The translations under genes and the position numbers were made by a program. A stretch of DNA of 64,000 nucleotides from Microbispora siamensis (GTDB taxonomy: Bacteria > Actinomycetota > Actinomycetes > Streptosporangiales > Streptosporangiaceae). Of the stretch, positions 16,941 to 25,561 are shown piece by piece (position 1 is the first letter of the stretch; every line of letters starts with the position of its first letter). The DNA is taken from the NCBI RefSeq assembly GCF_016863095.1, contig NZ_BOOF01000017.1:175193-239192 (forward strand). The letters run 5' to 3'. The notes under the pieces were generated by a model, which saw only the letters and a program-made list of their open reading frames with translations, did no database searches and was not told where the DNA came from.

Positions 16941-17160
16941 CCGGATCGAGGCCGGCGACGGCGCGGTAGGCGATCTCAGGCCGGGGGTAGCGCCGTGCGA
17001 TCGAGGCGGGGAGGAACCAGACGATACTGCCCAGCTCGACCAGCTTGAAGATCTGCGTCATGTCCATGACGCTCTGCTCGGACGCGGTCACGAGCTCGCG
17101 GCGTGCCGTCTGAACGTACTCGCAGTCGCCCTGGGTGACGGCCGGCGCTGCCGGTGGACT
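16850..17160 (-). pseudogene. LysR-family regulator remnant (C-terminal part)
   Basis: The minus strand encodes the end of a LysR effector-binding domain: MTQIFKLVELGSIVWFLPAS, then RYPRPEIAYRAVAGLDPV and TLSVAWPQDARS. After that (near 16896-16906) the expected continuation VAAFVRAAMAVADMAVADS appears in another frame, so there is a frameshift. No DNA-binding N-terminus exists upstream, because the zinc-importer promoter region begins there. The remnant is therefore truncated and frameshifted. Its 3' end lies antisense to the tail of the glycerophosphodiesterase gene. With the Zur box it accounts for the 343-base gap between genes. Confidence 0.75.
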
Positions 17161-17198
17161 GGTGGCACGGCCGTACTAACGGCCGAAGTGTCCTAAGT

Positions 17199-17213
17199 TG
17201 ACAATGATTTTCA
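17199..17213. promoter_or_regulatory. Zur box
   Basis: TGACAATGATTTTCA matches the actinobacterial Zur palindrome TGAAAATGATTTTCA at 14 of 15 positions. It lies 71 bases before the zinc-binding lipoprotein gene. Zinc-loaded Zur is expected to repress the downstream importer operon. Confidence 0.82.
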
Positions 17214-17283
17214 TTTGCGAGACATTTGGAAGGGATGTTTCCCCTGATGCACCGACTTTGATATGCCGACTTGAGGATTCGTC

Positions 17284-18207
17284 GTGCTCTCGCCGCTTGC
17301 CCGTACGTTGTCGTCCGCCGCCCTGCTCGTCCTGCTCGCCGCCGGGTGCGGCGGCGCGGACAAGCCCACTTCCTCTTCCGACCCGGCTCGGCCGCTGAAG
17401 GTGGTGGCGACCACCACACAGGTGGCCGACTTCGCCCGCAACGTCGGCGGCGACCGGGTCAGCGTCCACCAGTTGCTCAAGCCGAACGTCGATCCCCATG
17501 ACTACGAGCCGTCCCCGGCCGACATGCAGGCCATCGCCGAGGCCGACGTGCTCGTCAAGAACGGGGTGGGCCTGGAGAAGTGGCTGGACGAGACGATCTC
17601 GGCCGCCGGTTTCGACGGGCCCGTGGTCGACGCCTCCCAGGGCGTACGGATCCGCAACGGCGATCCCCACATCTGGCACAACCCGCTGAACGTCAAGACG
17701 ATGGTCGCCACGATCGAGAAGGGGTTCGCCGCCGCCGATCCGGACGACGCCGCGGCCTACCAGGCCAACCGGGCGGCGTACGACGCGAAGCTCGGCGCGC
17801 TCGACACCGAGATCGCGAAGAAGATCGAGTCCGTCCCCGCCGACCGGCGCAAGCTGGTGACCAACCACGACGCCTTCGGCTACTACCTCGACCGTTACAA
17901 GCTGACGTTCGTCGGCTCGATCATCCCGAGCTTCGACACCTCGGCCGAGTTGTCCGCCAAGCAGGTGTCCGACCTCGTCGCCAAGATCAAGGCGACCGGG
18001 GTGGCCGCGATCTTCTCGGAGGCGTCGCTGCCGCCCAAGACGGCCGAGGCGATCGGCCGCGAGGCCGGGGTGACGGTCGTGGCCGGCGAGGACGCGCTGT
18101 ACGGCGACTCACTGGGCCCCGAGGGGTCGGCCGGTGCGACCTACCTGCAGATGGAGGAGCACAATACCGACACCATCGTCAACGCGTTGAGGGGGACCGC
18201 CGCATGA
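17284..18207 (+). CDS. znuA: Zinc ABC transporter substrate-binding lipoprotein
   Basis: This 307-aa exported lipoprotein of the cluster 9 (ZnuA/TroA) family captures Zn outside the membrane. The lipobox is LAAGC with the lipidated Cys at residue 22. Metal-ligand motifs are NVDPHDYEPSPADM, DPHIWHNPLNVK, TNHDAFGYY and an acidic residue in the late GEDALYGDSLG. It lacks the long His-rich loop of some ZnuA proteins. The start is a GTG with GAGG upstream. It is the first gene of a four-gene operon behind a Zur box; its stop overlaps the ATPase start. Confidence 0.9.
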   Translation: MLSPLARTLSSAALLVLLAAGCGGADKPTSSSDPARPLKVVATTTQVADFARNVGGDRVSVHQLLKPNVDPHDYEPSPADMQAIAEADVLVKNGVGLEKWLDETISAAGFDGPVVDASQGVRIRNGDPHIWHNPLNVKTMVATIEKGFAAADPDDAAAYQANRAAYDAKLGALDTEIAKKIESVPADRRKLVTNHDAFGYYLDRYKLTFVGSIIPSFDTSAELSAKQVSDLVAKIKATGVAAIFSEASLPPKTAEAIGREAGVTVVAGEDALYGDSLGPEGSAGATYLQMEEHNTDTIVNALRGTAA

Positions 18208-18965
18208 GTGAGCGCGCGCCGACCCTGGTGCTCGACCGGGCGAGCGTGGCCTACGGCGACGTCCCGGTCCTGGAGGAGTTGCACGGCGTCGTCCACGAGG
18301 GCGAGGCCGTGGCGCTGATCGGCCCGAACGGCGCCGGCAAGTCCACGTTCATCAAGGCGCTGCTCGGCCTGGTGCCGGTCGTACGCGGCCGGATCGAGGT
18401 GCTGGGCCGGCCCCCGGCGCAGGCCCGCCGCGACGTCGCCTACGTGCCCCAGGCCGACACGCTCGACCCCGACTTCCCGGTGTCGGTCGAGCAGGTGGTG
18501 ATGATGGGCCGCTACCGGCGGATCGGCTGGCTGCGCCGCCCCTCCGCCGAGGACCGGGCCGAGGTGGCCGACGCCCTGGAGCGGGTCGGGCTGGCCGGGC
18601 GGGCGCGCGACCGGTTCGGCACGCTGTCGGGCGGGCAGCGCCAGCGGGTGCTGCTGGCCAGGGCCATCGCCGCCAAGCCTCGGATGCTGCTGCTCGACGA
18701 GCCGTTCAACGGCGTGGACGCGGTCAGCCAGCACGCGCTGCTGGAGGCGATCGGCTCGCTGAAGGCGAAGGGCGCCTCCGTCGTCGTCAGCACCCACGAC
18801 CTCGCCATCGCGCACCTCGCCTGCGACGAGGTGTGCCTGCTCAACCGGCACCAGTTCGGCTTCGGCCCGACCGGCGACGTGCTGACGCCCGAGCGGCTGC
18901 GGGCGACGTACGGCGGGCACGCGCTCGAACTGCGCGGCGACCGCGTGATCGTGACCCAGACATGA
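18204..18965 (+). CDS. znuC: Zinc ABC transporter ATP-binding protein
   Basis: This 253-aa ATPase has Walker A GPNGAGKST, the Q-loop in YVPQADTLDPDFPVS, the signature LSGGQRQRVLLARAIAAKP, Walker B MLLLDEPFNGVD and the switch His in VVVSTHDLAIAHL. This form is typical of Mn/Zn (cluster 9) importers. It starts at an ATG overlapping the binding-protein stop (ATGA) and overlaps the first permease in the same way. Confidence 0.92.
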   Translation: MSERAPTLVLDRASVAYGDVPVLEELHGVVHEGEAVALIGPNGAGKSTFIKALLGLVPVVRGRIEVLGRPPAQARRDVAYVPQADTLDPDFPVSVEQVVMMGRYRRIGWLRRPSAEDRAEVADALERVGLAGRARDRFGTLSGGQRQRVLLARAIAAKPRMLLLDEPFNGVDAVSQHALLEAIGSLKAKGASVVVSTHDLAIAHLACDEVCLLNRHQFGFGPTGDVLTPERLRATYGGHALELRGDRVIVTQT

Positions 18966-19843
18966 TTCTCTTCGAACCCTTCCACCTGCCGTTCATGGCC
19001 CGCGCGCTGGTCGAACTGGTCGTCCTCGGCGCGCTCGCGGGCACGGTCGGCGTGCTGGTGCTGCTGCGCCGGCTCGCCTTCGTCAGCGACACCCTGACGC
19101 ACACCGTCTTCCCCGGCGTGGTCATCGGCCACCTCATGGCCGGGGACGGCGGCATCTTCTGGGGTGCGCTGGCCGCCGGGGTCGCCACGGCCGTCCTGCT
19201 CACGCTGCTCACGCAGCGCCGCCGGGTGAGCGAGGACGCCGCGCTCGCCATGCTGCTGACCACGCTGTTCGCGGTCGGCGTGGTGCTGGTGTCGCGGCAG
19301 ACGGGCTTCACCTCCGACCTCACCGCGTTCCTGTTCGGGCGGGTGCTGACGGTCACCGAGGCGCAACTCGCGCAGACCGCCGTCGTGACGGTCGTGGTCG
19401 TGGCGTTGCTCGCGGTGCTGCGGCGGCCGCTGCTGCTGCGCGCCTTCGACCCCGAGGGCGCCCAGGCGGCCGGTGTGCGCGTGGGCCTGCTCGACCTCGT
19501 GCTGAACGTCGCGGTCGCGCTGGTCGTCGTGGCCGCCGTCAAGGCGGTCGGCACGATCCTCGTGATCGCGCTGCTCATCGTGCCGGCCGCGGCGGCGCGG
19601 AGCCTGTCGGACCGGCTCGCGGTCATCGTGCCGCTCGCCTGCCTCGTCGGCGCGGCCGCCGGGTGGCTCGGGCTCGTCGTGAGCTACGAGGCGTCGGTCG
19701 GGTACGGCGTCAGGCTCGCCTCCGGCGCGACCGTCGTGCTCGTCCTGGTGGCGATGTACGGCCTGGCCCACGCCGCCGGGTTCGTCCGCAGGAAGGCCGG
19801 CCTGAGCCGGGCCCGCCGCCGCTCGGTCCTGGAGGCGGCGTGA
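18962..19843 (+). CDS. znuB: Zinc ABC transporter permease, copy 1
   Basis: This 293-aa ABC-3 family permease has about eight hydrophobic helices. Marks are VGVLVLLRRLAFVSDTLTHT, FPGVVIGHLMAG and VKAVGTILVIALLIVPAAAA. Two adjacent permease genes allow a heterodimeric pore. It overlaps the ATPase stop by 4 bases, and its own stop overlaps the GTG of the second permease. Confidence 0.9.
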   Translation: MILFEPFHLPFMARALVELVVLGALAGTVGVLVLLRRLAFVSDTLTHTVFPGVVIGHLMAGDGGIFWGALAAGVATAVLLTLLTQRRRVSEDAALAMLLTTLFAVGVVLVSRQTGFTSDLTAFLFGRVLTVTEAQLAQTAVVTVVVVALLAVLRRPLLLRAFDPEGAQAAGVRVGLLDLVLNVAVALVVVAAVKAVGTILVIALLIVPAAAARSLSDRLAVIVPLACLVGAAAGWLGLVVSYEASVGYGVRLASGATVVLVLVAMYGLAHAAGFVRRKAGLSRARRRSVLEAA

Positions 19844-20667
19844 ACTGGCTCGACTCCACCGTTCACCGGGCTCTCGTCGAGGCCGTCCTGGTCGGCGTGC
19901 TGGGAGGGGTGGTCGGGGTCTTCGTGATCGCGCGGCGGCTGCCGTTCTTCACGATGGCCCTCACCCACGCGACGTTCCCCGGCATCGTCATCGCGGCGCT
20001 GCTCGGGGTGAACCTCTATCTCGGCGGCGGGCTGTTCGGGCTGCTGGTGGTCGCCGCCGTCCTCGCGTTCGGCCGGGGCCGCGGGCAGGACTTCACCACG
20101 GCCACCGGCATCGCGTTGTCGGGCGGCTTCGCGCTCGGTGTGGTGCTGGTGTCGGCCCAGGACGGCTTCACCAAGGACCTGGCGGCCTACACGGTGGGGG
20201 ACGTCCTCGCCGTCGGCACGGGCGACCTGGTGGCGACCACCGCCGTCGCCGCCGGCGTGCTGCTCCTGCTCGCCCTGATGGGCAAGGAACTGCTGCTCGC
20301 GGCGTTCGACCCGGTGGGGGCGGCGGCGCTCGGGCTGCCCACCGTGCTGCTGGACTTCGCGCTGCTCGCGGTCGTCGAGGTGACCGTCGTCGCCACCGTG
20401 CCCGCGCTGGGGACGATCCTCGCCGTGGCGCTGATCGTGGGCCCGGCCGCGACCGCCCGCCTGCTCACCGACAGGCTCGCGCCGCTGTTCCCGCTCGCCG
20501 CCGCGATCGGGGTCGCGTGCGCCCTCGCGGGCGTGTGGGTCTCCACGCTGTGGAACGTCGCGACCGGGGCCTCCATCGCCCTGTTCGTGGGCCTGGTGTT
20601 CGGTGCGGTCTTCCTCGGCACCGCCGTACGCGGCCGGGTCAGGCGGGCCGCGGCCGTCAGGGCTTGA
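19840..20667 (+). CDS. znuB: Zinc ABC transporter permease, copy 2
   Basis: This second ABC-3 family permease (275 aa) has the same core as its neighbour: VGVFVIARRLPFFTMALTHA, FPGIVIAALLG and VPALGTILAVALIVGPAATA. The start is a GTG overlapping the previous stop. It ends the operon, 3 bases before the convergent alcohol dehydrogenase gene, inside a 14-base-period duplication of the junction. Confidence 0.9.
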   Translation: MNWLDSTVHRALVEAVLVGVLGGVVGVFVIARRLPFFTMALTHATFPGIVIAALLGVNLYLGGGLFGLLVVAAVLAFGRGRGQDFTTATGIALSGGFALGVVLVSAQDGFTKDLAAYTVGDVLAVGTGDLVATTAVAAGVLLLLALMGKELLLAAFDPVGAAALGLPTVLLDFALLAVVEVTVVATVPALGTILAVALIVGPAATARLLTDRLAPLFPLAAAIGVACALAGVWVSTLWNVATGASIALFVGLVFGAVFLGTAVRGRVRRAAAVRA

Positions 20668-20681
20668 TCGTCAGGGCTTGA
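20655..20681. repeat. Short tandem duplication across convergent gene ends
   Basis: CGTCAGGGCTTGA occurs at 20655-20667 and again at 20669-20681 (period 14). The copies include the stop codon of the second zinc permease and the final codons and stop of the convergent dehydrogenase. A 14-base duplication shifts frame, so it probably set the present ends of one or both genes. Confidence 0.8.
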
Positions 20682-21852
20682 GCAGCACCTTGATCGCGCC
20701 GTCCTCCTTCTTCTGGAAGATCTCGTAGCCGTGCGGGGCCTGGTCGAGCGGCAGGCGGTGGGTCGCCAGGTCCTCGACCCCCAGGGGATCGCCGTCGCCG
20801 GTCAGGAGCGGCATGAGGTCGTCCACCCACCGCTTGACGTGGGCCTGGCCCATCCTGAGCGTGATGCCCTTGTCGAACATCTGCAGCATCGGCATGGGGT
20901 CGGTCATCCCGCCGTACACGCCGCTGATCGAGATCGTGCCGCCGCGGCGTACGGTCTCGATGGCGTCCTGCAGGGCGGCGAGCCGGTCGAGGCCGGCGCG
21001 GGTCATCATGGCGGCGGCGGCCTTGTCGGGCAGCATCCCGGTGACCGTTTGAGCGAGTTTGCCCACGGTGTAGCCGTGCGCCTCCATGCCGACGGCGTCG
21101 ATGACCGAGTCGGTGCCCCGGCCCCCGGTCATCGACCGGATCGCCTCGGGCACGTCGTCGGTCTCGTTCCCGTCGATCACCTCGATGCCGTGCCGCCGGG
21201 CCATCTCCAGGCGTTCCGGGACGATGTCCACGCCGATCACGCGGTAGCCGCGGTGGCGCGCGATGCGGGCCGACATCTGCCCGATCGGTCCGAGGCCGAA
21301 GACGGTGACGCTGCCGCCGTCGGGCACCTCGGCCCATTCGACGGCCTGCCAGGAGGTGGGCAGCACGTCGGAGAGGTAGACGAACCTCTCGTCCGGCGGC
21401 CCGTCCGGCACCTTGATCGGCCCGAAGTGCGCCTGCGGGACGCGCAGGTATTGCGCCTGGCCGCCGGGCACCTCGCCGTACAGTTTCGTGTAGCCGAAGA
21501 GGGCGGCGCCGGTGTCGTACTCGCGGACCTGGGTGGTCTCGCACTGGGCGTACAACGCGCGGTCGCACATGAAGCAGTGGCCGCACGAGATGTTGAACGG
21601 GATCACCACGCGGTCGCCGGGGGAGATGTGGGTGACCTCCGCGCCGACCTCCTCCACGATGCCCATCGGCTCGTGGCCGAGGATGTCGCCCTCGCCGATG
21701 AACGGGCCGAGCACCTCGTACAGGTGCAGGTCGGAGCCGCAGATGGCGGTCGTGGTGACCCGGATGATCGCGTCGGTGGGTTCCTTGATGGCGGGGTCGG
21801 GGACCTCTTCCACCCGTACGTCGCGTTTGCCGTGCCAGGTAACTGCCTTCAT
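20671..21852 (-). CDS. Zinc-dependent alcohol dehydrogenase, formaldehyde-dehydrogenase-like
   Basis: This 393-aa medium-chain dehydrogenase has the catalytic zinc site CGSDLHLY and GHEPMGIVEEVG, the structural zinc cysteines in CGHCFMCDRALYAQC and the NAD(P) fold VTVFGLGPIGQMSARIARHRG. The long form with a large insert resembles glutathione-independent formaldehyde dehydrogenases and related threonine-dehydrogenase-like enzymes. The substrate is not determined by sequence. The ATG at 21852 has GGGGAA upstream. It is convergent with the zinc importer operon. Confidence 0.87.
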   Translation of the reverse strand: MKAVTWHGKRDVRVEEVPDPAIKEPTDAIIRVTTTAICGSDLHLYEVLGPFIGEGDILGHEPMGIVEEVGAEVTHISPGDRVVIPFNISCGHCFMCDRALYAQCETTQVREYDTGAALFGYTKLYGEVPGGQAQYLRVPQAHFGPIKVPDGPPDERFVYLSDVLPTSWQAVEWAEVPDGGSVTVFGLGPIGQMSARIARHRGYRVIGVDIVPERLEMARRHGIEVIDGNETDDVPEAIRSMTGGRGTDSVIDAVGMEAHGYTVGKLAQTVTGMLPDKAAAAMMTRAGLDRLAALQDAIETVRRGGTISISGVYGGMTDPMPMLQMFDKGITLRMGQAHVKRWVDDLMPLLTGDGDPLGVEDLATHRLPLDQAPHGYEIFQKKEDGAIKVLLKP

Positions 21853-21890
21853 GGTTTCCCCGTCTGCCCTGCTTCCAGCCGGAGAAACAG

Positions 21891-22166
21891 TCAGAGGTGC
21901 AGCACGCTGCCCTGGTCGTCCACCTGGTCGGCGCTGTCGTCGTCGAACCAGACGCCGCCCGTCGCGAGATAGCGGAACCGGTGCGCGCCGGGCGGGAGGA
22001 TCACCGACACGGTGCGGGTGCCGTTCCTGCGCCGCAGCAGTTCGTGGCGGCCGGGCAGCCAGTCGTTGAAGTCGCCCACCACGCTGACCGTCCCCGAGGG
22101 CTCGTCAACGGGCAGGGTGAAGGTGACTCGGGTCTTCTGCCCGAACAACCTGGTGCGCTTGAGCAT
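21891..22166 (-). CDS. Stand-alone CBM48 (isoamylase N-terminal) domain protein
   Basis: This 91-aa protein consists of one early-set carbohydrate-binding domain of the glycogen-recognition type: VTFTLPVDEPSGTVSVVGDF, NDWLPGRHELLRRR and PPGAHRFRYLATGGVWFDDD. Such domains usually sit on glycogen-branching or debranching enzymes or on AMPK beta-type proteins. As a free domain it may bind alpha-glucan or a partner. It lies 38 bases upstream of the alcohol dehydrogenase on the same strand. Confidence 0.82.
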   Translation of the reverse strand: MLKRTRLFGQKTRVTFTLPVDEPSGTVSVVGDFNDWLPGRHELLRRRNGTRTVSVILPPGAHRFRYLATGGVWFDDDSADQVDDQGSVLHL

Positions 22167-22242
22167 GCCGCATAGCCTGGCGTATCGCCCCTAAAGGAAG
22201 AAACAAGTACACGCAGGACGTAACACAATATTCACGGCCTTT

Positions 22243-23058
22243 TCAGGGCGCGTGTCCGACCCCGCAGAGGAACCACGTGGGCAGGTGACGGCGGGCCTGC
22301 CGGGCGAGCAGGTTCTCGTCGTCGGGCCGCCAGTCGTCGAGCGGGACGAGGCCCGGTTCGATGAGGTGGAAGCCGTCGAACAGCTCGCGGATCTGCTCGC
22401 GGCTCCGCAGCGTGACGCCGGTGCTGGCCTGCCGGTAGACGGCCGCCCCCTCGCGGGCGTCGCCGGCCCGTTCCTCGTCGGTGACATGGGACAGCACGAG
22501 GTGGCTTCCGGGGGCCACGGACTCCCTGAGGCGGGCCACGAGCTCGGCCGGCTTGTCGTCGGTGAGGAAGTGCACCACGGCCACGAGCAGGATGGCGACC
22601 GGCTCGGAAAGATCGATCAGTGACCGCAGCTCCGGATCGGCCAGGATCTCCTCGGGGCGCCGCAGGTCCCCCCGCACGGTGACGGTGGTGGCGGCGGTGC
22701 CCGACAGCAGGGCCCGGGAGTGCGCGAGCACCACCGGGTCGTTGTCCACGTACGCCACCCGGACACCGGGGTCCATCTCGTGCGCCACCTCGTGGACGCT
22801 GCCCTCGGTCGGCAGTCCGGTCCCGATGTCCACGAACTGCCGGATCCCGGCCTCGGCCACCAGATGGCGTACGGCCCGGCGCAGGAAGGCGCGGTTGCGG
22901 CGGGCCAGCGCGGGGGCCTCGGGCGCGACCTTCAGCACTTTCTCCGCGGCTTCCCGGTCGGCCGCGAAGTTGTCCTTTCCGCCGAGAAAGTAGTTGTACA
23001 TGCGCGCGGGATTGGGGACGCGCGCATCGATACCAGGTGGCGGCGCGTCATCAGCCAC
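22243..23058 (-). CDS. SAM-dependent methyltransferase, DUF574/SAV2177 family
   Basis: This 271-aa protein belongs to an actinomycete-specific methyltransferase family that is greatly expanded in Streptomyces and relatives. The signature NPARMYNYFLGGKDNFAADR is followed by the SAM-binding FVDIGTGLPTEGSVHEVA, then YVDNDPVVLAHSRALL. The GTG at 23058 is preferred because AGGAG lies 7 bases before it; a GTG at 23073 is also in frame. Targets of this family are mostly unknown. It is monocistronic here. Confidence 0.88.
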   Translation of the reverse strand: MADDAPPPGIDARVPNPARMYNYFLGGKDNFAADREAAEKVLKVAPEAPALARRNRAFLRRAVRHLVAEAGIRQFVDIGTGLPTEGSVHEVAHEMDPGVRVAYVDNDPVVLAHSRALLSGTAATTVTVRGDLRRPEEILADPELRSLIDLSEPVAILLVAVVHFLTDDKPAELVARLRESVAPGSHLVLSHVTDEERAGDAREGAAVYRQASTGVTLRSREQIRELFDGFHLIEPGLVPLDDWRPDDENLLARQARRHLPTWFLCGVGHAP

Positions 23059-23230
23059 GCAACATCTCCTCACTCACGGTAGTAAAGAGGACTTGGTGCG
23101 AGCATAAGGGCCGCCGAGGAAAAACCCAACGAAGAACGCCATAACTCTGTGACTCCATCTATCGGCCTACATACGACCTAGGACCATCGTCCGATGTGGG
23201 GGCGTGTCCCGGAGATCTATAACGGGACAC

Positions 23231-24220
23231 ATGTACGCCATACGACTGCACGCCTTTGGTCCCGCCGAGAATCTCGTCTACGAGGAGGTCGAGGATCCCG
23301 AGCCGGGGCCCGGCCAGGTCCGCGTGGCCGTACGGGCGGCGGGGGTGCACCTGGTCGACACCACGCTGCGGGCGGGGAAGTACGCCGGCGGTCCGATCCC
23401 AGTTCCCGATCTGCCCACGATCCCCGGCCGCGAGGTCGCCGGGGTCGTCGACGCCGTCGGTTCCGGGGTCGACCCGGGCCTGGTCGGCAGGCGGGTGGTG
23501 ACCCACCTCGGCATGGCTCCCGGCGGCTACGCCGAACTGGCCGTACGGGACGTCTCGGCGATCCACGAGATCCCGGACGGCCTGGGGTACGGCGAGGCGG
23601 TGGCGATGATCGGCACCGGCCGGACCACCATGGGCATCCTCGACGTCGCGGAGATCCGGGCGGACGACGTCGTCGTGGTGACGGCGGCGGCGGGGGGCAT
23701 CGGCAACCTGCTGGTGCAGGCGGCGGTGCGGGCCGGGGCCACGGTCGTCGGGCTCGCGGGCGGCGCGGCCAAGGTGAGCCGGGTGCTGGCGCTGGGCGCG
23801 CACCACGCCGTGGACTACGCCGTTCCCGGCTGGCCCGATGAGGTGCGGGCGCTCCTCGGCGACCGGGAGGTCACACTGGCGCTCGACGGCGTCGGCGGGG
23901 ACCTCGGGCGCAAGACCCTGGAGTTGCTCGGCGTCGGCGGCAGGATCGTGCTGTTCGGCTGGGCGGACGCCGAGGGCGGCCCGACCGCGCTGACCACGGA
24001 GGACCTGTACGCGCGCGGCATCACTGCGGCGGTGGCGGTCGGCCCCCGGGTGCTGAAGCGGCCGGGTGGCCTGCGGGGCCTGGAGGAGCGGGCGCTGGCG
24101 GCCGCGGGGTCGGGGGCGCTGGTCCCGCTGGTGCAGAGCATCGCGCTCAAGGACGCCGCCGCCGCGCACGCCGCGCTGGAGACCCGTGCGACCACGGGCA
24201 AGGTGGTGCTCGTCCCCTAA
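23231..24220 (+). CDS. Zinc-free quinone-oxidoreductase-like MDR dehydrogenase
   Basis: This 329-aa medium-chain dehydrogenase/reductase of the NADPH:quinone oxidoreductase branch lacks the Cys/His zinc ligands. The N-terminal ENLVYEEVEDPEPGPGQVRV, the cofactor stretch VVVVTAAAGGIGNLLVQAA and LALDGVGGDLGRKTLELLG fit this group. The ATG at 23231 is chosen because similarity begins there; only GGGA precedes it. It is convergent with the sulfite-oxidase-like gene, with a 4-base overlap of stops. Confidence 0.85.
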   Translation: MYAIRLHAFGPAENLVYEEVEDPEPGPGQVRVAVRAAGVHLVDTTLRAGKYAGGPIPVPDLPTIPGREVAGVVDAVGSGVDPGLVGRRVVTHLGMAPGGYAELAVRDVSAIHEIPDGLGYGEAVAMIGTGRTTMGILDVAEIRADDVVVVTAAAGGIGNLLVQAAVRAGATVVGLAGGAAKVSRVLALGAHHAVDYAVPGWPDEVRALLGDREVTLALDGVGGDLGRKTLELLGVGGRIVLFGWADAEGGPTALTTEDLYARGITAAVAVGPRVLKRPGGLRGLEERALAAAGSGALVPLVQSIALKDAAAAHAALETRATTGKVVLVP

Positions 24221-25275
24221 GCGACCAGGATCGGGTGGGGGAGCACCGAGTTGTGGCAGTAGCCGAGGTCGTTCCAGGGGGTGGCCTCGGGCTGGGAGCG
24301 GCCGTGCTCGTCGGTGGCCCGCACCCGCAGGACGTGTGCGCCGGGGGCGGGGTCCCAGGGGAACCGCCAGCGGGTCCAGGCGCCCGCGAGGTCCGGCCCG
24401 TCGAGTGTGGCCGGCCGCCAGGGGCCGTCGTCGATCCGGTAGTCGACGGCGGCCACGCGGTCCTCCCCGGCGTACGCCCGGCCGCGGATCGTCTGCGGGC
24501 CGGGATGCAGCCGTGCGGGCCAGGGCAGCTCGACCAGGCTCGCGACCGGCGTGGAGGTGATCGGCACGGCCGGACGGCCGGGGGCGACGATCACGTAGTC
24601 CTCGGTGTTCCACGGCACGCGCAGCGGCCGGTCGGACACCTCGATCCGGCCCACCCACTTGATGCTCGCGGCGCCGAGCCAGCCGGAGACCACCACGCGG
24701 GCGGGGAAGCCGTGGTCGGGCGGCAGGATCTCGCCGTTCATGGCGAGCGCGAGCAGGGTGTCGGGGGCCAGGGCCTTGGCGAGGGGCATCGGGCGGCGTC
24801 CGCGCGCCTCGTCGAGCCCTTCCGGCATGACCTCGACGGCGGCGTCCGTCAGGCCCGCGGGTTCGAGCAGGTCGCGCAGCGGGATCCCGGTCCACTCGGC
24901 GGTGCCGATCGCGCCGCGGCCCCACTGCACCCCGCCGAAGCGGCGCCCGTGCTCGGCGCCGAAGAGGGCGCGCCGGTTGCCCGCGCACTCCAGCGTCCGG
25001 ACGACGGACACGAGCGGGAACCGGCGCCACAGGTCGTCGTAGGTGTAGCGGACGGTGCGGCGCACGCCGCCGCCCTCGACGCGCAGCGTCCAGGTTCTCG
25101 CGTCGAGACGGGGAGTCGGGGCGTGGTTGCGGACGAAGAAACGGTCAAGGGGAGTGAGCAGGCCCGGCAGGCGGTCGGGCCGGGTGCCGTAGTCGAGGCC
25201 GGTGCCCGCGTCCTCCATGAGGGCGGCGATGACCGGCTTCACCACCGCCGTGCGGATGTCGCGTGTCGTACGCAT
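24217..25275 (-). CDS. Molybdopterin-dependent sulfite-oxidase-like oxidoreductase
   Basis: This 352-aa enzyme has the sulfite oxidase Moco domain (about 1-240) and the dimerisation domain (about 250-350). The Mo-coordinating Cys lies in VRTLECAGNRRAL. Supporting motifs are RFFVRNHAPTPRLD, VQWGRGAIGTAEWTGIPLR, DHGFPARVVVSGWLGAASIK and the C-terminal ATPWNDLGYCHNSV. No haem domain and no Tat signal are visible, so it is probably cytosolic. The electron acceptor and physiological substrate are unknown. Confidence 0.85.
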   Translation of the reverse strand: MRTTRDIRTAVVKPVIAALMEDAGTGLDYGTRPDRLPGLLTPLDRFFVRNHAPTPRLDARTWTLRVEGGGVRRTVRYTYDDLWRRFPLVSVVRTLECAGNRRALFGAEHGRRFGGVQWGRGAIGTAEWTGIPLRDLLEPAGLTDAAVEVMPEGLDEARGRRPMPLAKALAPDTLLALAMNGEILPPDHGFPARVVVSGWLGAASIKWVGRIEVSDRPLRVPWNTEDYVIVAPGRPAVPITSTPVASLVELPWPARLHPGPQTIRGRAYAGEDRVAAVDYRIDDGPWRPATLDGPDLAGAWTRWRFPWDPAPGAHVLRVRATDEHGRSQPEATPWNDLGYCHNSVLPHPILVA

Positions 25276-25311
25276 CGGCCCTTCCCCTCCGGACCGACGC
25301 GGTGACGGCCG

Positions 25312-25476
25312 TCAGCCCAGGTCGTGGCTCGCCCTGCGGGCCTGACGCTGTGCCCAGGACGCGAGACGCGACCAGCGCCGGGCCGCGACCAGGCGGCTGG
25401 CGACGCGTGCGTTGTCGGCCTCGCGGTGCAACTGCGTGACGCGCTCGGTGGCCAGGGAGTAGTCGTAGAACATCAT
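25312..25476 (-). CDS. Small basic hypothetical protein (54 aa)
   Basis: A 55-codon open frame starts at two adjacent ATG codons (25476 or 25473) and ends at 25312. The product begins MMFYDYSLATERVTQLHREA and is rich in Arg and Ala, consistent with one amphipathic helix and a basic C-terminus. Similar short proteins beginning FYDYSLA are familiar from actinomycetes, but no function is known. It lies between the sulfite-oxidase-like gene and the ArsR gene on the same strand. Confidence 0.55.
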   Translation of the reverse strand: MMFYDYSLATERVTQLHREADNARVASRLVAARRWSRLASWAQRQARRASHDLG

Positions 25477-25561
25477 TACCGTCCAGGTCCCCGTTGTAAC
25501 TGTCTTAAATTTCTTTGGCAGTTACAAAGGTACGGCAAAGGGTGTGACTGGTCAAGTCCGT

